A stretch of DNA of 64,000 nt from Halomarinibacterium sedimenti (GCF_019312585.1 NZ_JAHWDP010000004.1:186001-250000); one strand, 5' to 3'; shown: positions 35,118 to 46,364, counted from the first letter of the stretch. The notes: generated by a model from the sequence alone, not told the origin. A program made the numbers and translations.

Positions 35118-36041
35118 ATGAAATCCAAGCTTCACAATACAAATATTATAAAAGAAGAAGCAAAACGCTTAGGATTTCTTTCTTGCGGAATTAGTAAGGC
35201 ACAGTTTCTAGAGGAGGAAGCTCCACGATTAGAAAAATGGCTAAAAAAGAATATGCATGGAGAAATGGGATATATGGAAAACCATTTCGACAAACGACTT
35301 GACCCTTCTAAATTGGTTGAAGGTTCCAAAAGTGTTATTTCTTTATTATTAAACTACTTTCCGAATGAATCACAAAGAGAGGATTCGTATAAAATTTCTA
35401 AATATGCCTATGGTACCGATTATCATTTTGTGATAAAGGAAAAACTAAAAGAACTACTCTTTTTTATTCAAAATGAAATTGGCGAAGTAAATGGACGTGC
35501 TTTTGTAGATTCAGCTCCAGTATTGGACAAGGTTTGGGCAGCCAAAAGTGGATTAGGATGGATTGGAAAACACAGCAATCTTTTGAGCAAGCAAGTAGGT
35601 TCTTTCTTTTTTATTGCGGAATTAATTGTCGACATCGAATTAGAGCATGATAGCCCAGTAACAGACCATTGTGGGACTTGTACTGCCTGTATAGATGCTT
35701 GCCCAACACAAGCGATTGTACAACCGCATGTGGTAGATGGGAGTAAGTGTATTTCGTACCTCACAATTGAGTTGAAAAATGAAATTCCATCAAGTTTTTC
35801 AAATCAAATGGATGATTGGATGTTTGGTTGCGATGTATGCCAAGATGTATGTCCTTGGAATCGTTTTAGTAAATCGCATAATGAACCCTTGTTCAATCCC
35901 TACCCAGGATTACTTTCAAAATCAAAAAAAGAGTGGGAAGAGATTACTGAAGAAATTTTCAATCAAATTTTCAAAAAAAGTGCAGTAAAAAGGACTAAAT
36001 TTTCAGGGCTCAAACGAAATATCTCTTTTTTAAAAGATTAA
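35118..36041 (+). CDS. queG: Epoxyqueuosine reductase QueG
   Basis: 307 aa. The corrinoid-binding N-terminal part includes SLLLNYFP and KYAYGTDYH; a catalytic-site stretch [24 protein letters not shown] follows; then two 4Fe-4S motifs, [12 protein letters not shown] and [11 protein letters not shown]. QueG reduces epoxyqueuosine to queuosine at the wobble base of tRNAs with GUN anticodons, using cobalamin. It is translated directly after ruvB with no gap. It is shorter than the Escherichia protein because it lacks the C-terminal HEAT repeats. Confidence 0.95.
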   Translation: MKSKLHNTNIIKEEAKRLGFLSCGISKAQFLEEEAPRLEKWLKKNMHGEMGYMENHFDKRLDPSKLVEGSKSVISLLLNYFPNESQREDSYKISKYAYGTDYHFVIKEKLKELLFFIQNEIGEVNGRAFVDSAPVLDKVWAAKSGLGWIGKHSNLLSKQVGSFFFIAELIVDIELEHDSPVTDHCGTCTACIDACPTQAIVQPHVVDGSKCISYLTIELKNEIPSSFSNQMDDWMFGCDVCQDVCPWNRFSKSHNEPLFNPYPGLLSKSKKEWEEITEEIFNQIFKKSAVKRTKFSGLKRNISFLKD

Positions 36042-36054
36042 TCTTTAAAATTTT

Positions 36055-36081
36055 TTGGTTTCAACTAGTCTGTTACCTTTG
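36055..36081 (+). promoter_or_regulatory. Promoter of the malic enzyme gene (TTG-N16-TACCTTTG)
   Basis: TTG at 36055-36057 and TACCTTTG at 36074-36081 are 16 nt apart. The box is 22 nt upstream of the ATG at 36104, just after the queG stop. Confidence 0.6.
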
Positions 36082-36103
36082 TAAGTCTACATAATTAGGA
36101 AAG

Positions 36104-38404
36104 ATGAGCAAACAAAGCAAACGTCGTGAAGCTTTATTATACCACGCAAAGCCTAAACCTGGGAAGATTCAAGTGGTCCCTACAAAAAAATATTCAAGTC
36201 AAAGGGATTTGTCATTGGCCTATTCTCCAGGGGTTGCTGAGCCGTGTTTGGAAATTGAAAAAGACACCGAAAATGTTTATAAGTACACCAATAAAGGGAA
36301 TCTAGTTGCAGTAATTTCTAATGGAACAGCTGTCTTAGGACTTGGAAATATTGGTCCTGAAGCGTCTAAGCCTGTAATGGAAGGGAAAGCATTACTCTTC
36401 AAAATCTTTGCAGATATCGATGTTTTTGACATTGAAATAGGAACTGAAGACGTCGATGCATTTATTGAAACGGTAAAAAACATTGCGCCTACGTTTGGTG
36501 GAATTAACTTGGAAGATATTAAAGCGCCTGAAGCTTTTGAAATTGAAAGAAGGTTAAAAGAAGAACTTGATATTCCTGTCATGCATGACGATCAGCATGG
36601 GACAGCTATTATCTCCGCTGCGGCATTGATAAATGCAATTGAAATTGCTGAAAAGGACATTACGAAAGTAAAAATAGTAATTAGTGGTGCTGGTGCAGCT
36701 GCCGTTTCTTGTACAAGACTTTACAAGGCATTTGGAGCGAAACCTGAGAACATTGTGATGTTGGATAGTAAAGGGGTAATTAGGAAAAGTCAAAAAGATC
36801 TTTCAGCAGAAAAACTAGAATTTGCCACTTCTAGAAATATTGAAACCTTAGAAGAAGCTTTGATGGACGCGGATGTTTTCGTGGGACTTTCCATTGCGGA
36901 TATAGTGACACCAAAAATGCTTAAAACCATGGCTGCAAACCCAATTGTTTTTGCCATGGCTAATCCCAATCCAGAAATAGCTTACGATGTGGCTATAAAA
37001 GTAAGAGAGGATATCATTATGGCAACAGGGAGAAGCGATCATCCTAACCAAGTGAATAATGTGCTTGGATTTCCATTTATTTTTAGGGGTGCGCTAGATG
37101 TTCGAGCCACAAAAATTAACGAAGCCATGAAAATGGCTGCAGTAAAAGCATTGGCGGAGTTAGCAAAGGAACCTGTTCCTGAACAAGTAAATATTGCTTA
37201 TGGAGAAACACGATTAAATTTTGGTAGAGAATACATTATCCCAAAACCATTTGACCCAAGATTAATTGCCTCTGTCCCGCCAGCTGTTGCGAAAGCTGCT
37301 ATGGAGAGTGGTGTTGCACAGTCGCCCATTACAGATTGGGAAAAGTATGTAGATGATTTGAACGAGCGCATGGGCAGCGATAATAAAATCATCAAGCTGC
37401 TTATGGATCGCGCAAAATCTAACCCGAAAAGAGTTGTTTTTGCCGAAGCAGATCACTTGGATGTTTTAAAAGCAGCACAGATAGTTTTTGAAGAAGGATT
37501 AGCAACTCCTATATTATTGGGCAGAAAGGAAGTGATTAAAGAACTAATGAAGGAATTGGATTTTGAAGAGGATATTGAAATTATCGACCCAAAATCTGAT
37601 GAACAATCTGAAAGACTTCATAGGTACGCACATAAATTTTGGGAGCAAAGAAAAAGAAATGGTGTTACTCTTTTTGATGCCACAAGATTAATGCGGGAGC
37701 GGAACTATTTTGCCTCCATGATGTTAAAAGAGGGTGATACAGATGCCATGGTTTCTGGATATGCTCGTTCATATCCCACAGTCGTTCGCCCTATTTTAGA
37801 GACTATTGGTAAATTTGACGGGGTGGATAAAATTGCAACCACCAATTTAATGCTTACCAGTAGAGGTCCTATATTTTTATCAGACACTTCAATTAATATT
37901 GATCCTACAGCAAAAGAATTGGCAAATATTGCGCAAATGACCAATTACACGGTAAAAATGTTTGGCTTAAATCCTGTTATTGCCATGATTTCTTATGCAA
38001 ATTTTGGTTCTTCAAAAGATCCTCATGCTGAAAAAGTAAGACAAGCCGTTTCCATGCTTCACCATTCTAATCCCGATATGATTGTGGATGGAGAAATACA
38101 GGTTGACTTCGCCATCAATGGCGAAATGCTTAAAAACAAGTTCCCTTTTTCAAAATTGGCAGGGAAAAAAGTAAACGCCCTTATTTTTCCCAATTTAGAT
38201 TCTGCCAATAGTAATTATAAAATGCTAAAAGAGCAAAAAGACGTACTTTCTATTGGGCCAATTATGTTGGGAATGAAAAAACCAGTACATATATTTCAGT
38301 TAGGTGCCAACGTAGAAGAAATGGTAAATATGACGGCAATAGCGGTGGTAGATGCACAACAAAAAGAGAAGGCTGCAAAGGAGAAAAAGAAGCAAAAAAA
38401 ATAG
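36104..38404 (+). CDS. maeB: NADP-dependent malic enzyme fused to a phosphotransacetylase-like domain
   Basis: 766 aa. Residues 1-430 are the malic enzyme part: SLAYSPGVAEPC, the catalytic Lys in MEGKALLFK, the metal site HDDQHGTA and the Rossmann motif VISGAGAAAVSC. Residues about 430-766 are a phosphate acetyl/butyryltransferase domain, usually regulatory in MaeB (inhibition by acetyl-CoA). The enzyme oxidatively decarboxylates malate to pyruvate and supplies NADPH. The C-terminus is a short Lys-rich tail. Monocistronic with its own promoter. Confidence 0.96.
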   Translation: MSKQSKRREALLYHAKPKPGKIQVVPTKKYSSQRDLSLAYSPGVAEPCLEIEKDTENVYKYTNKGNLVAVISNGTAVLGLGNIGPEASKPVMEGKALLFKIFADIDVFDIEIGTEDVDAFIETVKNIAPTFGGINLEDIKAPEAFEIERRLKEELDIPVMHDDQHGTAIISAAALINAIEIAEKDITKVKIVISGAGAAAVSCTRLYKAFGAKPENIVMLDSKGVIRKSQKDLSAEKLEFATSRNIETLEEALMDADVFVGLSIADIVTPKMLKTMAANPIVFAMANPNPEIAYDVAIKVREDIIMATGRSDHPNQVNNVLGFPFIFRGALDVRATKINEAMKMAAVKALAELAKEPVPEQVNIAYGETRLNFGREYIIPKPFDPRLIASVPPAVAKAAMESGVAQSPITDWEKYVDDLNERMGSDNKIIKLLMDRAKSNPKRVVFAEADHLDVLKAAQIVFEEGLATPILLGRKEVIKELMKELDFEEDIEIIDPKSDEQSERLHRYAHKFWEQRKRNGVTLFDATRLMRERNYFASMMLKEGDTDAMVSGYARSYPTVVRPILETIGKFDGVDKIATTNLMLTSRGPIFLSDTSINIDPTAKELANIAQMTNYTVKMFGLNPVIAMISYANFGSSKDPHAEKVRQAVSMLHHSNPDMIVDGEIQVDFAINGEMLKNKFPFSKLAGKKVNALIFPNLDSANSNYKMLKEQKDVLSIGPIMLGMKKPVHIFQLGANVEEMVNMTAIAVVDAQQKEKAAKEKKKQKK

Positions 38405-38460
38405 AAGAGCAATAGTTTATTTTTCGTTTTTGCAACACTGCTAGTTGAAAATAATTATAC

Positions 38461-38468
38461 TATATTTG
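38461..38468 (+). promoter_or_regulatory. -7 box TATATTTG of ruvA-sprA
   Basis: Perfect TAnnTTTG 23 nt before the ruvA ATG at 38492. No TTG lies at a convincing -33 distance (one is 13 nt upstream of the box). Confidence 0.5.
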
Positions 38469-38491
38469 GTGCATTAACTTTTTATTAACGA

Positions 38492-39073
38492 ATGATTACC
38501 CATATTGAGGGCAAATTAGTGGAGAAAAACCCAACCGATGTGGTGGTAGACTGTAATGGCGTAGGGTATTTTTTAAACATATCGTTACATACCTTTTCCC
38601 AAATCCCCAATACAGAAAAAGTAAAATTGTATACGCAATTGCTTGTAAGGGAAGATTCGCATACATTGTACGGGTTTTCAACGGTTGAAGAAAGAGAAGT
38701 GTTTAATTTATTAATTTCGGTTTCGGGAGTTGGGGCAAGCACGGCAAGGACGATGCTATCTTCACTTTCACCAGAATTGGTAAGGGATGCAATACTTTCG
38801 GAAGATATTGTGACAATTCAAAGTGTTAAAGGAATTGGAACCAAAACAGCCCAAAGAGTTGTTTTGGATTTAAAAGATAAAATAATAAAAGTTTATGGCT
38901 CGTTGCCTAATTCTTCAAAGTCAAGCAATACGAACAGAAATGAAGCGTTATCTGCATTGGAGACATTAGGTTTTGCAAGGAAACAAGCCGAGAAGGCTTG
39001 CGATAATGTGTTAAAAAACCATCCACAAGCAACCATTGAGGAAATAATAAAACAAGCCTTAAAAAATTTGTAA
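38492..39073 (+). CDS. ruvA: Holliday junction DNA-binding protein RuvA
   Basis: 193 aa: OB-fold N-terminal domain (MITHIEGKLVEKNPTDVVVDCNG), two helix-hairpin-helix motifs (LLISVSGVGASTA and IQSVKGIGTKTAQRV) and the small C-terminal RuvB-binding domain. It forms the tetramer that holds the four-way junction. It lies upstream of sprA with 10 nt between stop and preferred start, so the two are probably co-transcribed, a common arrangement in flavobacteria though functionally unrelated. Confidence 0.97.
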   Translation: MITHIEGKLVEKNPTDVVVDCNGVGYFLNISLHTFSQIPNTEKVKLYTQLLVREDSHTLYGFSTVEEREVFNLLISVSGVGASTARTMLSSLSPELVRDAILSEDIVTIQSVKGIGTKTAQRVVLDLKDKIIKVYGSLPNSSKSSNTNRNEALSALETLGFARKQAEKACDNVLKNHPQATIEEIIKQALKNL

Positions 39074-39083
39074 AGATTTGGGA

Positions 39084-42000
39084 GTGAAAAATTACAATTT
39101 TAGGAACCACTTTTTTAAATGCATACTTTTCGGAATAACACTTCTCACCGTATCTACTAGTTACGGGCAAGAAGATTCCACTGCTACAGGATACGAGTCG
39201 GGTAGATTAGATTTACCCAATCCAACCAGTATCCAGAATATGTATACCTATGATCCAATAACCGATAGGTATATTCTTACTCGAATGGTAGGAGATTTTG
39301 ATATTTCTTACCCAGTTATCCTTACGGCTGAAGAATACCGCGATTTGGTTCAGCGAGAGCAAATGAAAGCGTATTTTAAAGAAAAGATAGATGCTGCAGA
39401 TGGACGTAAAGAAGGATCTGAGGAAGGTCAAAAAAATCTGCTACCTACGTTTTATGTAAATTCAAGCTTCTTCGAAACTATTTTTGGAGGGAATACTATT
39501 GAGGTAATTCCTCAAGGTACTGTAGAAATGGACTTAGGGCTGTTATATACAAAACAGGACAACCCACAGTTTTCCCCTCGAAATAGAAGTAATTTTTCTT
39601 TCGACTTTGACCAAAGAATTAGTTTAAGCTTATTGGGTAAGGTTGGTGAACGGTTACAGGTAACAGCTAATTACGATACGCAATCTACTTTCGATTTTCA
39701 AAATCTAATAAAACTCGAGTATACACCTACCGAGGATGATATTATTCAGAAAATTGAAGTGGGTAATGTAAGTATGCCACTTAATAGTTCGCTTATTCAA
39801 GGAGCGCAAAGTTTATTTGGGGTAAAAACACAACTTCAGTTTGGAAAAACAACAATTACAGGGGTGTTTTCCGAACAACGTTCCGAAACACGGTCTGTAG
39901 TAGCCGAAGGTGGTGCAACCGTAACCGATTTTGAACTTTTTGCTTTAGATTATGACGAAAATAGACACTTCTTTTTAGCTCACTATTTTAGGGATAACTA
40001 TGATAGGGTTTTAGAGAATTATCCATTCATTAATTCTTCGGTCCAAGTCACTCGTGCCGAAATTTGGATTACCAATAGAAATACAACCACTAATGATGTT
40101 AGAAATATTGTGGCTTTGCAGGATATTGGGGAGGCAGATCCAACCAATATAGGATTAAATGTTATTCCTGGAGGATTTATTAATAAACCAAGAAACTCTT
40201 ATCCAGATAACTCAAATAACGATTTCAACCCTTTTGGGATAGACAATCCTTCGGTTCAAAGTGTGCTTAATAGTTCCATTCGAGACGTAGCAACTGTACA
40301 AGCTGGTTTTGGCGGTGTAGCGGTAAGCGACGGAACAGATTATGTAAGTCTTGAAAATGCACGTAAACTTCAAGGGAATGAATATTCTTTAAATACCCAG
40401 CTTGGATATATTTCATTAAATCAACGATTAAATAATGATGAAGTATTGGCTGTAGCTTTTCAGTACACTGTAAATGGAAATGTGTATCAAGTAGGAGAGT
40501 TTTCTACAGATGGGGTTGAGGCTACTGGAATTCAAACCACCCAAGGTGGAGGAGATCCAAATCAAGGTGAAAACGAAGTAGGTATTCCACAAAACTTAGT
40601 AGTAAAATTATTAAAAAGTAATATCACCAATGTTAATGAACCGGTTTGGGATATTATGATGAAAAACATCTATCCTATTGGTGCTTACCAATTGGAACAA
40701 GAAGACTTTAGACTAAATATTTTATACCTAGATCCTTCACCTATTAACTATATTAATCCTGTTGCTGGAACTGAGTTTCCAGAAGTGAATCCAGGAGATG
40801 TAGATTTAGATGATGCAACGCTTTTAAGAGTCTTCAACCTTGATAAGTTAAATTTTAACAATGACCCACAACAAGGGGGAGATGGATTCTTTGATTTTTA
40901 TCCTGGAATTACTGTAGACCAGCAAAATGGGCGAATTATTTTCACCAGTGTGGAACCATTTGGGGATTATCTTTTCGAAAAGTTAGAGTTGAATACCAAT
41001 GAAGATTATGACAACCCTTTAACATACAATGCCAACCAACAGAAGTACGTGTTCCGTACTATGTATCGATCTACAAAAACGCAGGCAGAACAAGAAGGGA
41101 GTGACAAGAACAAATTTCAGTTAAAGGGAACCTATAAATCCACAGGAGCAGATGGGATTCCAATAGGAGCATTTAATATTCCACAAGGTTCTGTGACTGT
41201 TACTGCTGGAGGAAGAACGCTTGTTGAAGGGGTAGATTATACGGTAAACTATCAATTGGGAAGAGTACAAATTTTGGACCCTTCTTTACAAAATTCAAAT
41301 ACCCCTATTAATATTAGTGTTGAAAACAACACCTTATTTGGGCAACAGACAAAACGCTTTACAGGGTTAGATATTCAGCATAAATTCAATAGAAATTTCC
41401 AAGTAGGAGGTACTTTTCTAAACTTGAATGAAAGACCATTAACACAAAAGTCTTCTTTTCAAAACGAACCTATTAATAATACCATGTTTGGTATTAATGC
41501 CAATTACTCAACCGAAGTTCCTTTCTTAACTAGATTGGTAAATAAACTTCCAAATATCGATACAGATGTAGAATCTAATGTTTCGATAAGAGGGGAGTTT
41601 GCTTATCTATTGCCAGGAGCTCCAAAGATTTCTAATTTTGATGGTAAGGTAACGGCATACGTTGATGACTTTGAAGCTGCTCAAACTGCCATCGATGTAG
41701 CCACTCCATTAAGTTGGTTCCTTTCTAGTACACCCGTTGGTTTTGGAGGAGAATTGGATAACAATAACCTAGCTTACAACTACAATCGTGCTCGTTTAAA
41801 TTGGTATACAATTGATCCAGTTTTTTATAGTTCACTACGTCCAGATGGAATTACAGACGAAGATTTGTCAAATCCATTTACAAGAAGAGTTTTTAGAAAT
41901 GAAATTTTCCCAGATCAAGATATTATTCAAGGGCAAACGCAGGCGTTATTCCCCTTAGATTTAGCTTTTTATCCATCTGAAAGAGGCCCCTACAACTTTA

Positions 42001-45000
42001 ATCCTTTGGCCTCAGGAGGAAATTCACTGCCTAATCCTGAAACTCGTTTTGGGGGTATTACAAGACAACTTTCTACTACCGATTTTGAGAGATCCAATGT
42101 TGAGTATATACAGTTTTGGTTGATGGATCCATTTATTTATGATGAGAACGCCAATAATCCTGGAGGGAAGTTAACCTTTAACTTAGGAAACATTTCTGAA
42201 GATATTTTAAAAGATGGACGTAAACAATATGAAAACGGTTTACCCGAGGATGGCTCTTCTGCAAATACATTAAGTACCGAGTGGGGAAAAGTACCAAGCA
42301 ATCAATCCTTAGTGTATACATTTGCTACACAGGGTCAAGAACGAATAAATCAAGATATTGGTCTTGATGGGTTAAGTGATAGTGAAGAGGCCGCTAAATT
42401 CCCGGCTTTTGCTGGACTACCAGATCCCGCAAACGATAACTATCAATACTTCTTACAAGGAGAAGGAAATATTCTTCAACGCTATAAATCATACAATGGT
42501 ACCGAAGGAAACTCACCAGAACAGTTAAGTAATACTGATAGGGGATCAACAGCACAACCTGATGTTGAGGATATCAACCGTGACAATACCATGAATACGG
42601 TGGATAGTTACTTCGAGTATGAAGTTAATGTTACCCCAAATATGGGTCTTGAATCAAAGTATGTAACAGACATAAAAGAAATCACAGTAACGACTCAAAA
42701 CAACCAAGAAATACCTGTAAGGTGGATTCAATTTAGAATTCCTTTAAGTGATTATGACGAAGCTGTAAATGGAATTTCAGACTTTAGATCTATCCGATTT
42801 ATGCGAATGTATATGTCTGGATTCCAACAGGAAACCGTATTGCGTTTGGGAACATTAGAGCTTTTCCGTGGAGATTATAGAAGATATACAGAATCCTTGG
42901 ATGTAGACAATTCTAGTAATGATCAAGACAATACTACTTTTGAAAACGAAGCAGTTGGGATTATTCAAAACAGTAATTATACTATTCCTCCAGGAGTATT
43001 TAGAGAAGAGTTAAATAATAACAATAATATTATTCGTCAAGACGAGCAATCGTTAGCATTAAAAGTTTGTGATCTTGAGCCTGAAGATGCTCGAGCTGTG
43101 TATAAAAACTTTAATGTGGATATGCGTCAGTACAAAAACCTAGAGATGTTTATTCATGCTGAATCATTGGATGCGCCAGCTCCCCTATTAGCAGATGGTC
43201 AGATGTCAGCATTTATTCGATTAGGAAATGACTTAAACACCAGCTTTTACGAAATTGAAATTCCGCTAAATGTTTCCCCAGAAATTCCAAGTGCCAATGA
43301 ATCTGATGCAGAGACTATTTGGCCACTTGAAAATAGACTAAACCTTCCTCTTTCATTACTTCAAGAAATTAAGACACGAGTACTAGGCTCTGAAGTTCCA
43401 GTTGACCCTACTGAGGTCACCTATTTTATGCAATCTGAGTTGGACCCTACCTTTAGTGGGAGCGAAAACGAATTAAGAATTGGTATTAAGGGAACACCAA
43501 GTTTTGGTAATGTTAGGGTGATTATGATTGGACTACGTAATAAATCCAACACCAACATTTGCGGGGAAGTTTGGTTCAACGAATTACGTATGAGCGAACT
43601 AGAAAACAAGGGAGGTTGGGCAGCCGTACTTAATATGGATGCAAATCTAGCCGACTTTGCTAATGTGAGTGCTACAGGTAATGTAAGTACCATTGGTTTT
43701 GGATCTATTGAACAAGGACCCAATCAACGTAGTTTAGAAGACACGAAACAATATGATGTTGTTACTAATTTTAATTTAGGGCAATTATTTCCGAAAAAAT
43801 GGGGAATTGTTTTACCCTTTAATTATGGTATTGGAGAGGAGTTAATAACCCCAAAATACGATCCAGAATTTGAAGATATTGAACTTCAAACACGATTGGA
43901 TAATATCTCAGATGCCGAAGAAAAGAATGCTGTAGAAGATCAATCTGTGGATTATACCAAAAGGCAAAGTGTTAACTTTATTGGAGTACGGAAAAATAAG
44001 GCCGGAGAAAACCCAAGTAAACCTATGCCCTATGATATTGAAAACTTCACATTCTCATTTACGTACAATCAAGTAGACCACAACGACTTTGAAATTGAAG
44101 AAGCATTAAATCAAAATGTTCGCTTGGGAGGTACTTATGATTACACCATCAATTCGAAGCCTATAGAGCCATTCAAGAAAAATGATTCGTTATTTACTGG
44201 AAAGTATTGGCAGTTTTTGAAGGATTTGAACTTTAATCCATTACCAAGTAATATTTCGGTTAGTTCTAATATTACCAGACAATATAATGAGCAAAAATTT
44301 AGGGAATTGAATTTATTGCCTGGACAAATAGGATTACCAACTTTATACCAAAGAAATTTCTTATTCGATTGGCAGTATACAGTTAATTATAATCTTACTA
44401 ATTCTTTACGTTTCAATTTTAATTCGGCCAATAACCGCATTGTAAATAATTATATAGATGGTGGATTGGTAGATAACTCGATAGGGGTTTGGGATGGATT
44501 TTTCCAAGTGGGAGACCCAAATCAACACTTTCAATCACTTCAAGTAAATTACGATTTACCTACAGCTAAGTTTCCATTCTTAAAATGGATGAGAATTGCC
44601 TATTCTTATCAAGGGGATTACCAGTGGCAGGACGGTAGTGATTTATTTAGTGAAATTACTGTGGAGGGAGACCCAACGGTTTATGATTTAGGGAATTCTG
44701 TTCAAAATGCTAGTACACATAGAATAAATTCAACATTAGATATGAATAGTTTCTATCGATATGTAGGATTAACAAAAATTAAGCCAGGTAGAAATGTTGG
44801 AAATGGCGGTGGAAATGAAAAGTCAGGAGGATCTTCACTTCTTAATGGTAATAAGGGTAATGGAGGAAAAGGAGAAGAAACCGGCAAGAATGACCCAAAA
44901 AGTAGTAGAGAGCAAAATCTTGTTGGAGGTAGAGGAGGTTCTAATGAAGTTGGAAACGAAGGCGGTTCTGGTGCTGGAGGGCGAGGTACTTTGAGTGGAG

Positions 45001-46364
45001 GAGAAAAGGCTGCCAACACGTTAATAGGTTTGGTTACTTCTATCAAGAAAATTCAATTAAACTACCAAGAAAATAACGGTATATTCTTACCTGGTTATAC
45101 TCCATCCATTGGATTTGCAGGTTCGTTAAAGCCATCTACTGGATTCGTTTTTGGTAGTCAGGCAGAGATTCGGGATTTAGCGGCTAAAAAAGGTTGGTTA
45201 ACAATCTACCCAGAATTTAACGAGCAATATACTGAAGTTGAAAGCAGACAGTTAGATGCTCAAGTGAATATGGAATTACTACCAGATTTAAAAATTGATT
45301 TTAATGGAAGTAGAGCCTATTCTGAAAACTATGCAGAAAACTATATAGTAGAAGATGGTCTATATGAATCGTTAACACCAAATACCTTTGGGAACTTTAA
45401 TATTTCAACGCTTTTAATTAAAACAGCCTTTAGTAAAAGCGATGAAAATGGATCGGCTGCTTTTGATGATTTTAGAGCAAACCGCAGCGTTATTGCAGAT
45501 CGTTTAGCAAGAGAATTGGATCAAAACGATCCAAATTATACCTATACCATTGATGCCGAAACAGGATTCCCCGTTGGGTTTGGACCTACAAGTCAAAAAG
45601 TATTATTAGGGTCTTTCTTATCGGCATACAAAGGGAGTGATGCAAGTAAAGAAAAAACTGGAATTTTCCGTGATATACCATTGCCTAATTGGGATTTAAA
45701 ATACACGGGCTTCATGCGTATAAAATGGTTTAAGAAACAATTTAAACGTTTCTCAATTCAACATGGATACCGCGCCTCCTATACGGTAAATCAATTTCAA
45801 ACAAACTTAGATTTTGATAGAGAAAACCCATTAGAGTTAGATCAATCCGGGAACTTTAAAAGTGCTATTTTCCTAAGTAATGTAAACCTTACAGAGCAAT
45901 TTTCTCCTTTAGCTAAGATTGATTTTGAGATGCAAAATTCTGTAAAGATAATGGTGGAGCTAAGAAAAGATCGAGCTTTGTCATTAAGTTTTGCAAATAA
46001 CTTGTTGACTGAAATTCAAGGAAACGAAATCATTTTAGGGTTAGGATATCGTATTAAGGATCTGCGTATAGGCACCAACTTTGGAGGTAAGAAACGAATT
46101 TTACAAAGTGATTTAAACTTTAAGCTAGATGCTTCTAGAAGATATAATAAAACAATCATTAGGTATTTAGATATTAATAACAATCAAACTACGGCAGGAC
46201 AAACTATTTACGGGTTGCAATTTTCTGCAGATTATGCTTTAAGCAAAAATCTTACTGCATTGTTCTATTATGATCACACATTTTCTGAATATGCAATATC
46301 CACTGCATTTCCACAGACAACCATTAGAAGTGGTTTGACCCTGAGATATAATTTTGGAAACTAA
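39084..46364 (+). CDS. sprA: SprA, outer-membrane translocon of the type IX secretion system
   Basis: 2426 aa from the GTG at 39084 (an in-frame TTG at 39078 is possible). A signal peptide ends SYGQ. The length and the repeated large beta-strand modules (VEMDLGLLYTKQDNP..., YVDDFEAAQT...) match SprA/Sov, the very large barrel through which Bacteroidota export T9SS cargo such as adhesins and enzymes. Near residues 1895-1975 there is a Gly/Asn/Lys-rich low-complexity insertion (NGGGNEKSGG...AGGRGTLSGG) within otherwise barrel-like sequence. The C-terminus ends in an aromatic strand (LTLRYNFGN). SprA is required for gliding in motile relatives. Confidence 0.95.
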   Translation: MKNYNFRNHFFKCILFGITLLTVSTSYGQEDSTATGYESGRLDLPNPTSIQNMYTYDPITDRYILTRMVGDFDISYPVILTAEEYRDLVQREQMKAYFKEKIDAADGRKEGSEEGQKNLLPTFYVNSSFFETIFGGNTIEVIPQGTVEMDLGLLYTKQDNPQFSPRNRSNFSFDFDQRISLSLLGKVGERLQVTANYDTQSTFDFQNLIKLEYTPTEDDIIQKIEVGNVSMPLNSSLIQGAQSLFGVKTQLQFGKTTITGVFSEQRSETRSVVAEGGATVTDFELFALDYDENRHFFLAHYFRDNYDRVLENYPFINSSVQVTRAEIWITNRNTTTNDVRNIVALQDIGEADPTNIGLNVIPGGFINKPRNSYPDNSNNDFNPFGIDNPSVQSVLNSSIRDVATVQAGFGGVAVSDGTDYVSLENARKLQGNEYSLNTQLGYISLNQRLNNDEVLAVAFQYTVNGNVYQVGEFSTDGVEATGIQTTQGGGDPNQGENEVGIPQNLVVKLLKSNITNVNEPVWDIMMKNIYPIGAYQLEQEDFRLNILYLDPSPINYINPVAGTEFPEVNPGDVDLDDATLLRVFNLDKLNFNNDPQQGGDGFFDFYPGITVDQQNGRIIFTSVEPFGDYLFEKLELNTNEDYDNPLTYNANQQKYVFRTMYRSTKTQAEQEGSDKNKFQLKGTYKSTGADGIPIGAFNIPQGSVTVTAGGRTLVEGVDYTVNYQLGRVQILDPSLQNSNTPINISVENNTLFGQQTKRFTGLDIQHKFNRNFQVGGTFLNLNERPLTQKSSFQNEPINNTMFGINANYSTEVPFLTRLVNKLPNIDTDVESNVSIRGEFAYLLPGAPKISNFDGKVTAYVDDFEAAQTAIDVATPLSWFLSSTPVGFGGELDNNNLAYNYNRARLNWYTIDPVFYSSLRPDGITDEDLSNPFTRRVFRNEIFPDQDIIQGQTQALFPLDLAFYPSERGPYNFNPLASGGNSLPNPETRFGGITRQLSTTDFERSNVEYIQFWLMDPFIYDENANNPGGKLTFNLGNISEDILKDGRKQYENGLPEDGSSANTLSTEWGKVPSNQSLVYTFATQGQERINQDIGLDGLSDSEEAAKFPAFAGLPDPANDNYQYFLQGEGNILQRYKSYNGTEGNSPEQLSNTDRGSTAQPDVEDINRDNTMNTVDSYFEYEVNVTPNMGLESKYVTDIKEITVTTQNNQEIPVRWIQFRIPLSDYDEAVNGISDFRSIRFMRMYMSGFQQETVLRLGTLELFRGDYRRYTESLDVDNSSNDQDNTTFENEAVGIIQNSNYTIPPGVFREELNNNNNIIRQDEQSLALKVCDLEPEDARAVYKNFNVDMRQYKNLEMFIHAESLDAPAPLLADGQMSAFIRLGNDLNTSFYEIEIPLNVSPEIPSANESDAETIWPLENRLNLPLSLLQEIKTRVLGSEVPVDPTEVTYFMQSELDPTFSGSENELRIGIKGTPSFGNVRVIMIGLRNKSNTNICGEVWFNELRMSELENKGGWAAVLNMDANLADFANVSATGNVSTIGFGSIEQGPNQRSLEDTKQYDVVTNFNLGQLFPKKWGIVLPFNYGIGEELITPKYDPEFEDIELQTRLDNISDAEEKNAVEDQSVDYTKRQSVNFIGVRKNKAGENPSKPMPYDIENFTFSFTYNQVDHNDFEIEEALNQNVRLGGTYDYTINSKPIEPFKKNDSLFTGKYWQFLKDLNFNPLPSNISVSSNITRQYNEQKFRELNLLPGQIGLPTLYQRNFLFDWQYTVNYNLTNSLRFNFNSANNRIVNNYIDGGLVDNSIGVWDGFFQVGDPNQHFQSLQVNYDLPTAKFPFLKWMRIAYSYQGDYQWQDGSDLFSEITVEGDPTVYDLGNSVQNASTHRINSTLDMNSFYRYVGLTKIKPGRNVGNGGGNEKSGGSSLLNGNKGNGGKGEETGKNDPKSSREQNLVGGRGGSNEVGNEGGSGAGGRGTLSGGEKAANTLIGLVTSIKKIQLNYQENNGIFLPGYTPSIGFAGSLKPSTGFVFGSQAEIRDLAAKKGWLTIYPEFNEQYTEVESRQLDAQVNMELLPDLKIDFNGSRAYSENYAENYIVEDGLYESLTPNTFGNFNISTLLIKTAFSKSDENGSAAFDDFRANRSVIADRLARELDQNDPNYTYTIDAETGFPVGFGPTSQKVLLGSFLSAYKGSDASKEKTGIFRDIPLPNWDLKYTGFMRIKWFKKQFKRFSIQHGYRASYTVNQFQTNLDFDRENPLELDQSGNFKSAIFLSNVNLTEQFSPLAKIDFEMQNSVKIMVELRKDRALSLSFANNLLTEIQGNEIILGLGYRIKDLRIGTNFGGKKRILQSDLNFKLDASRRYNKTIIRYLDINNNQTTAGQTIYGLQFSADYALSKNLTALFYYDHTFSEYAISTAFPQTTIRSGLTLRYNFGN

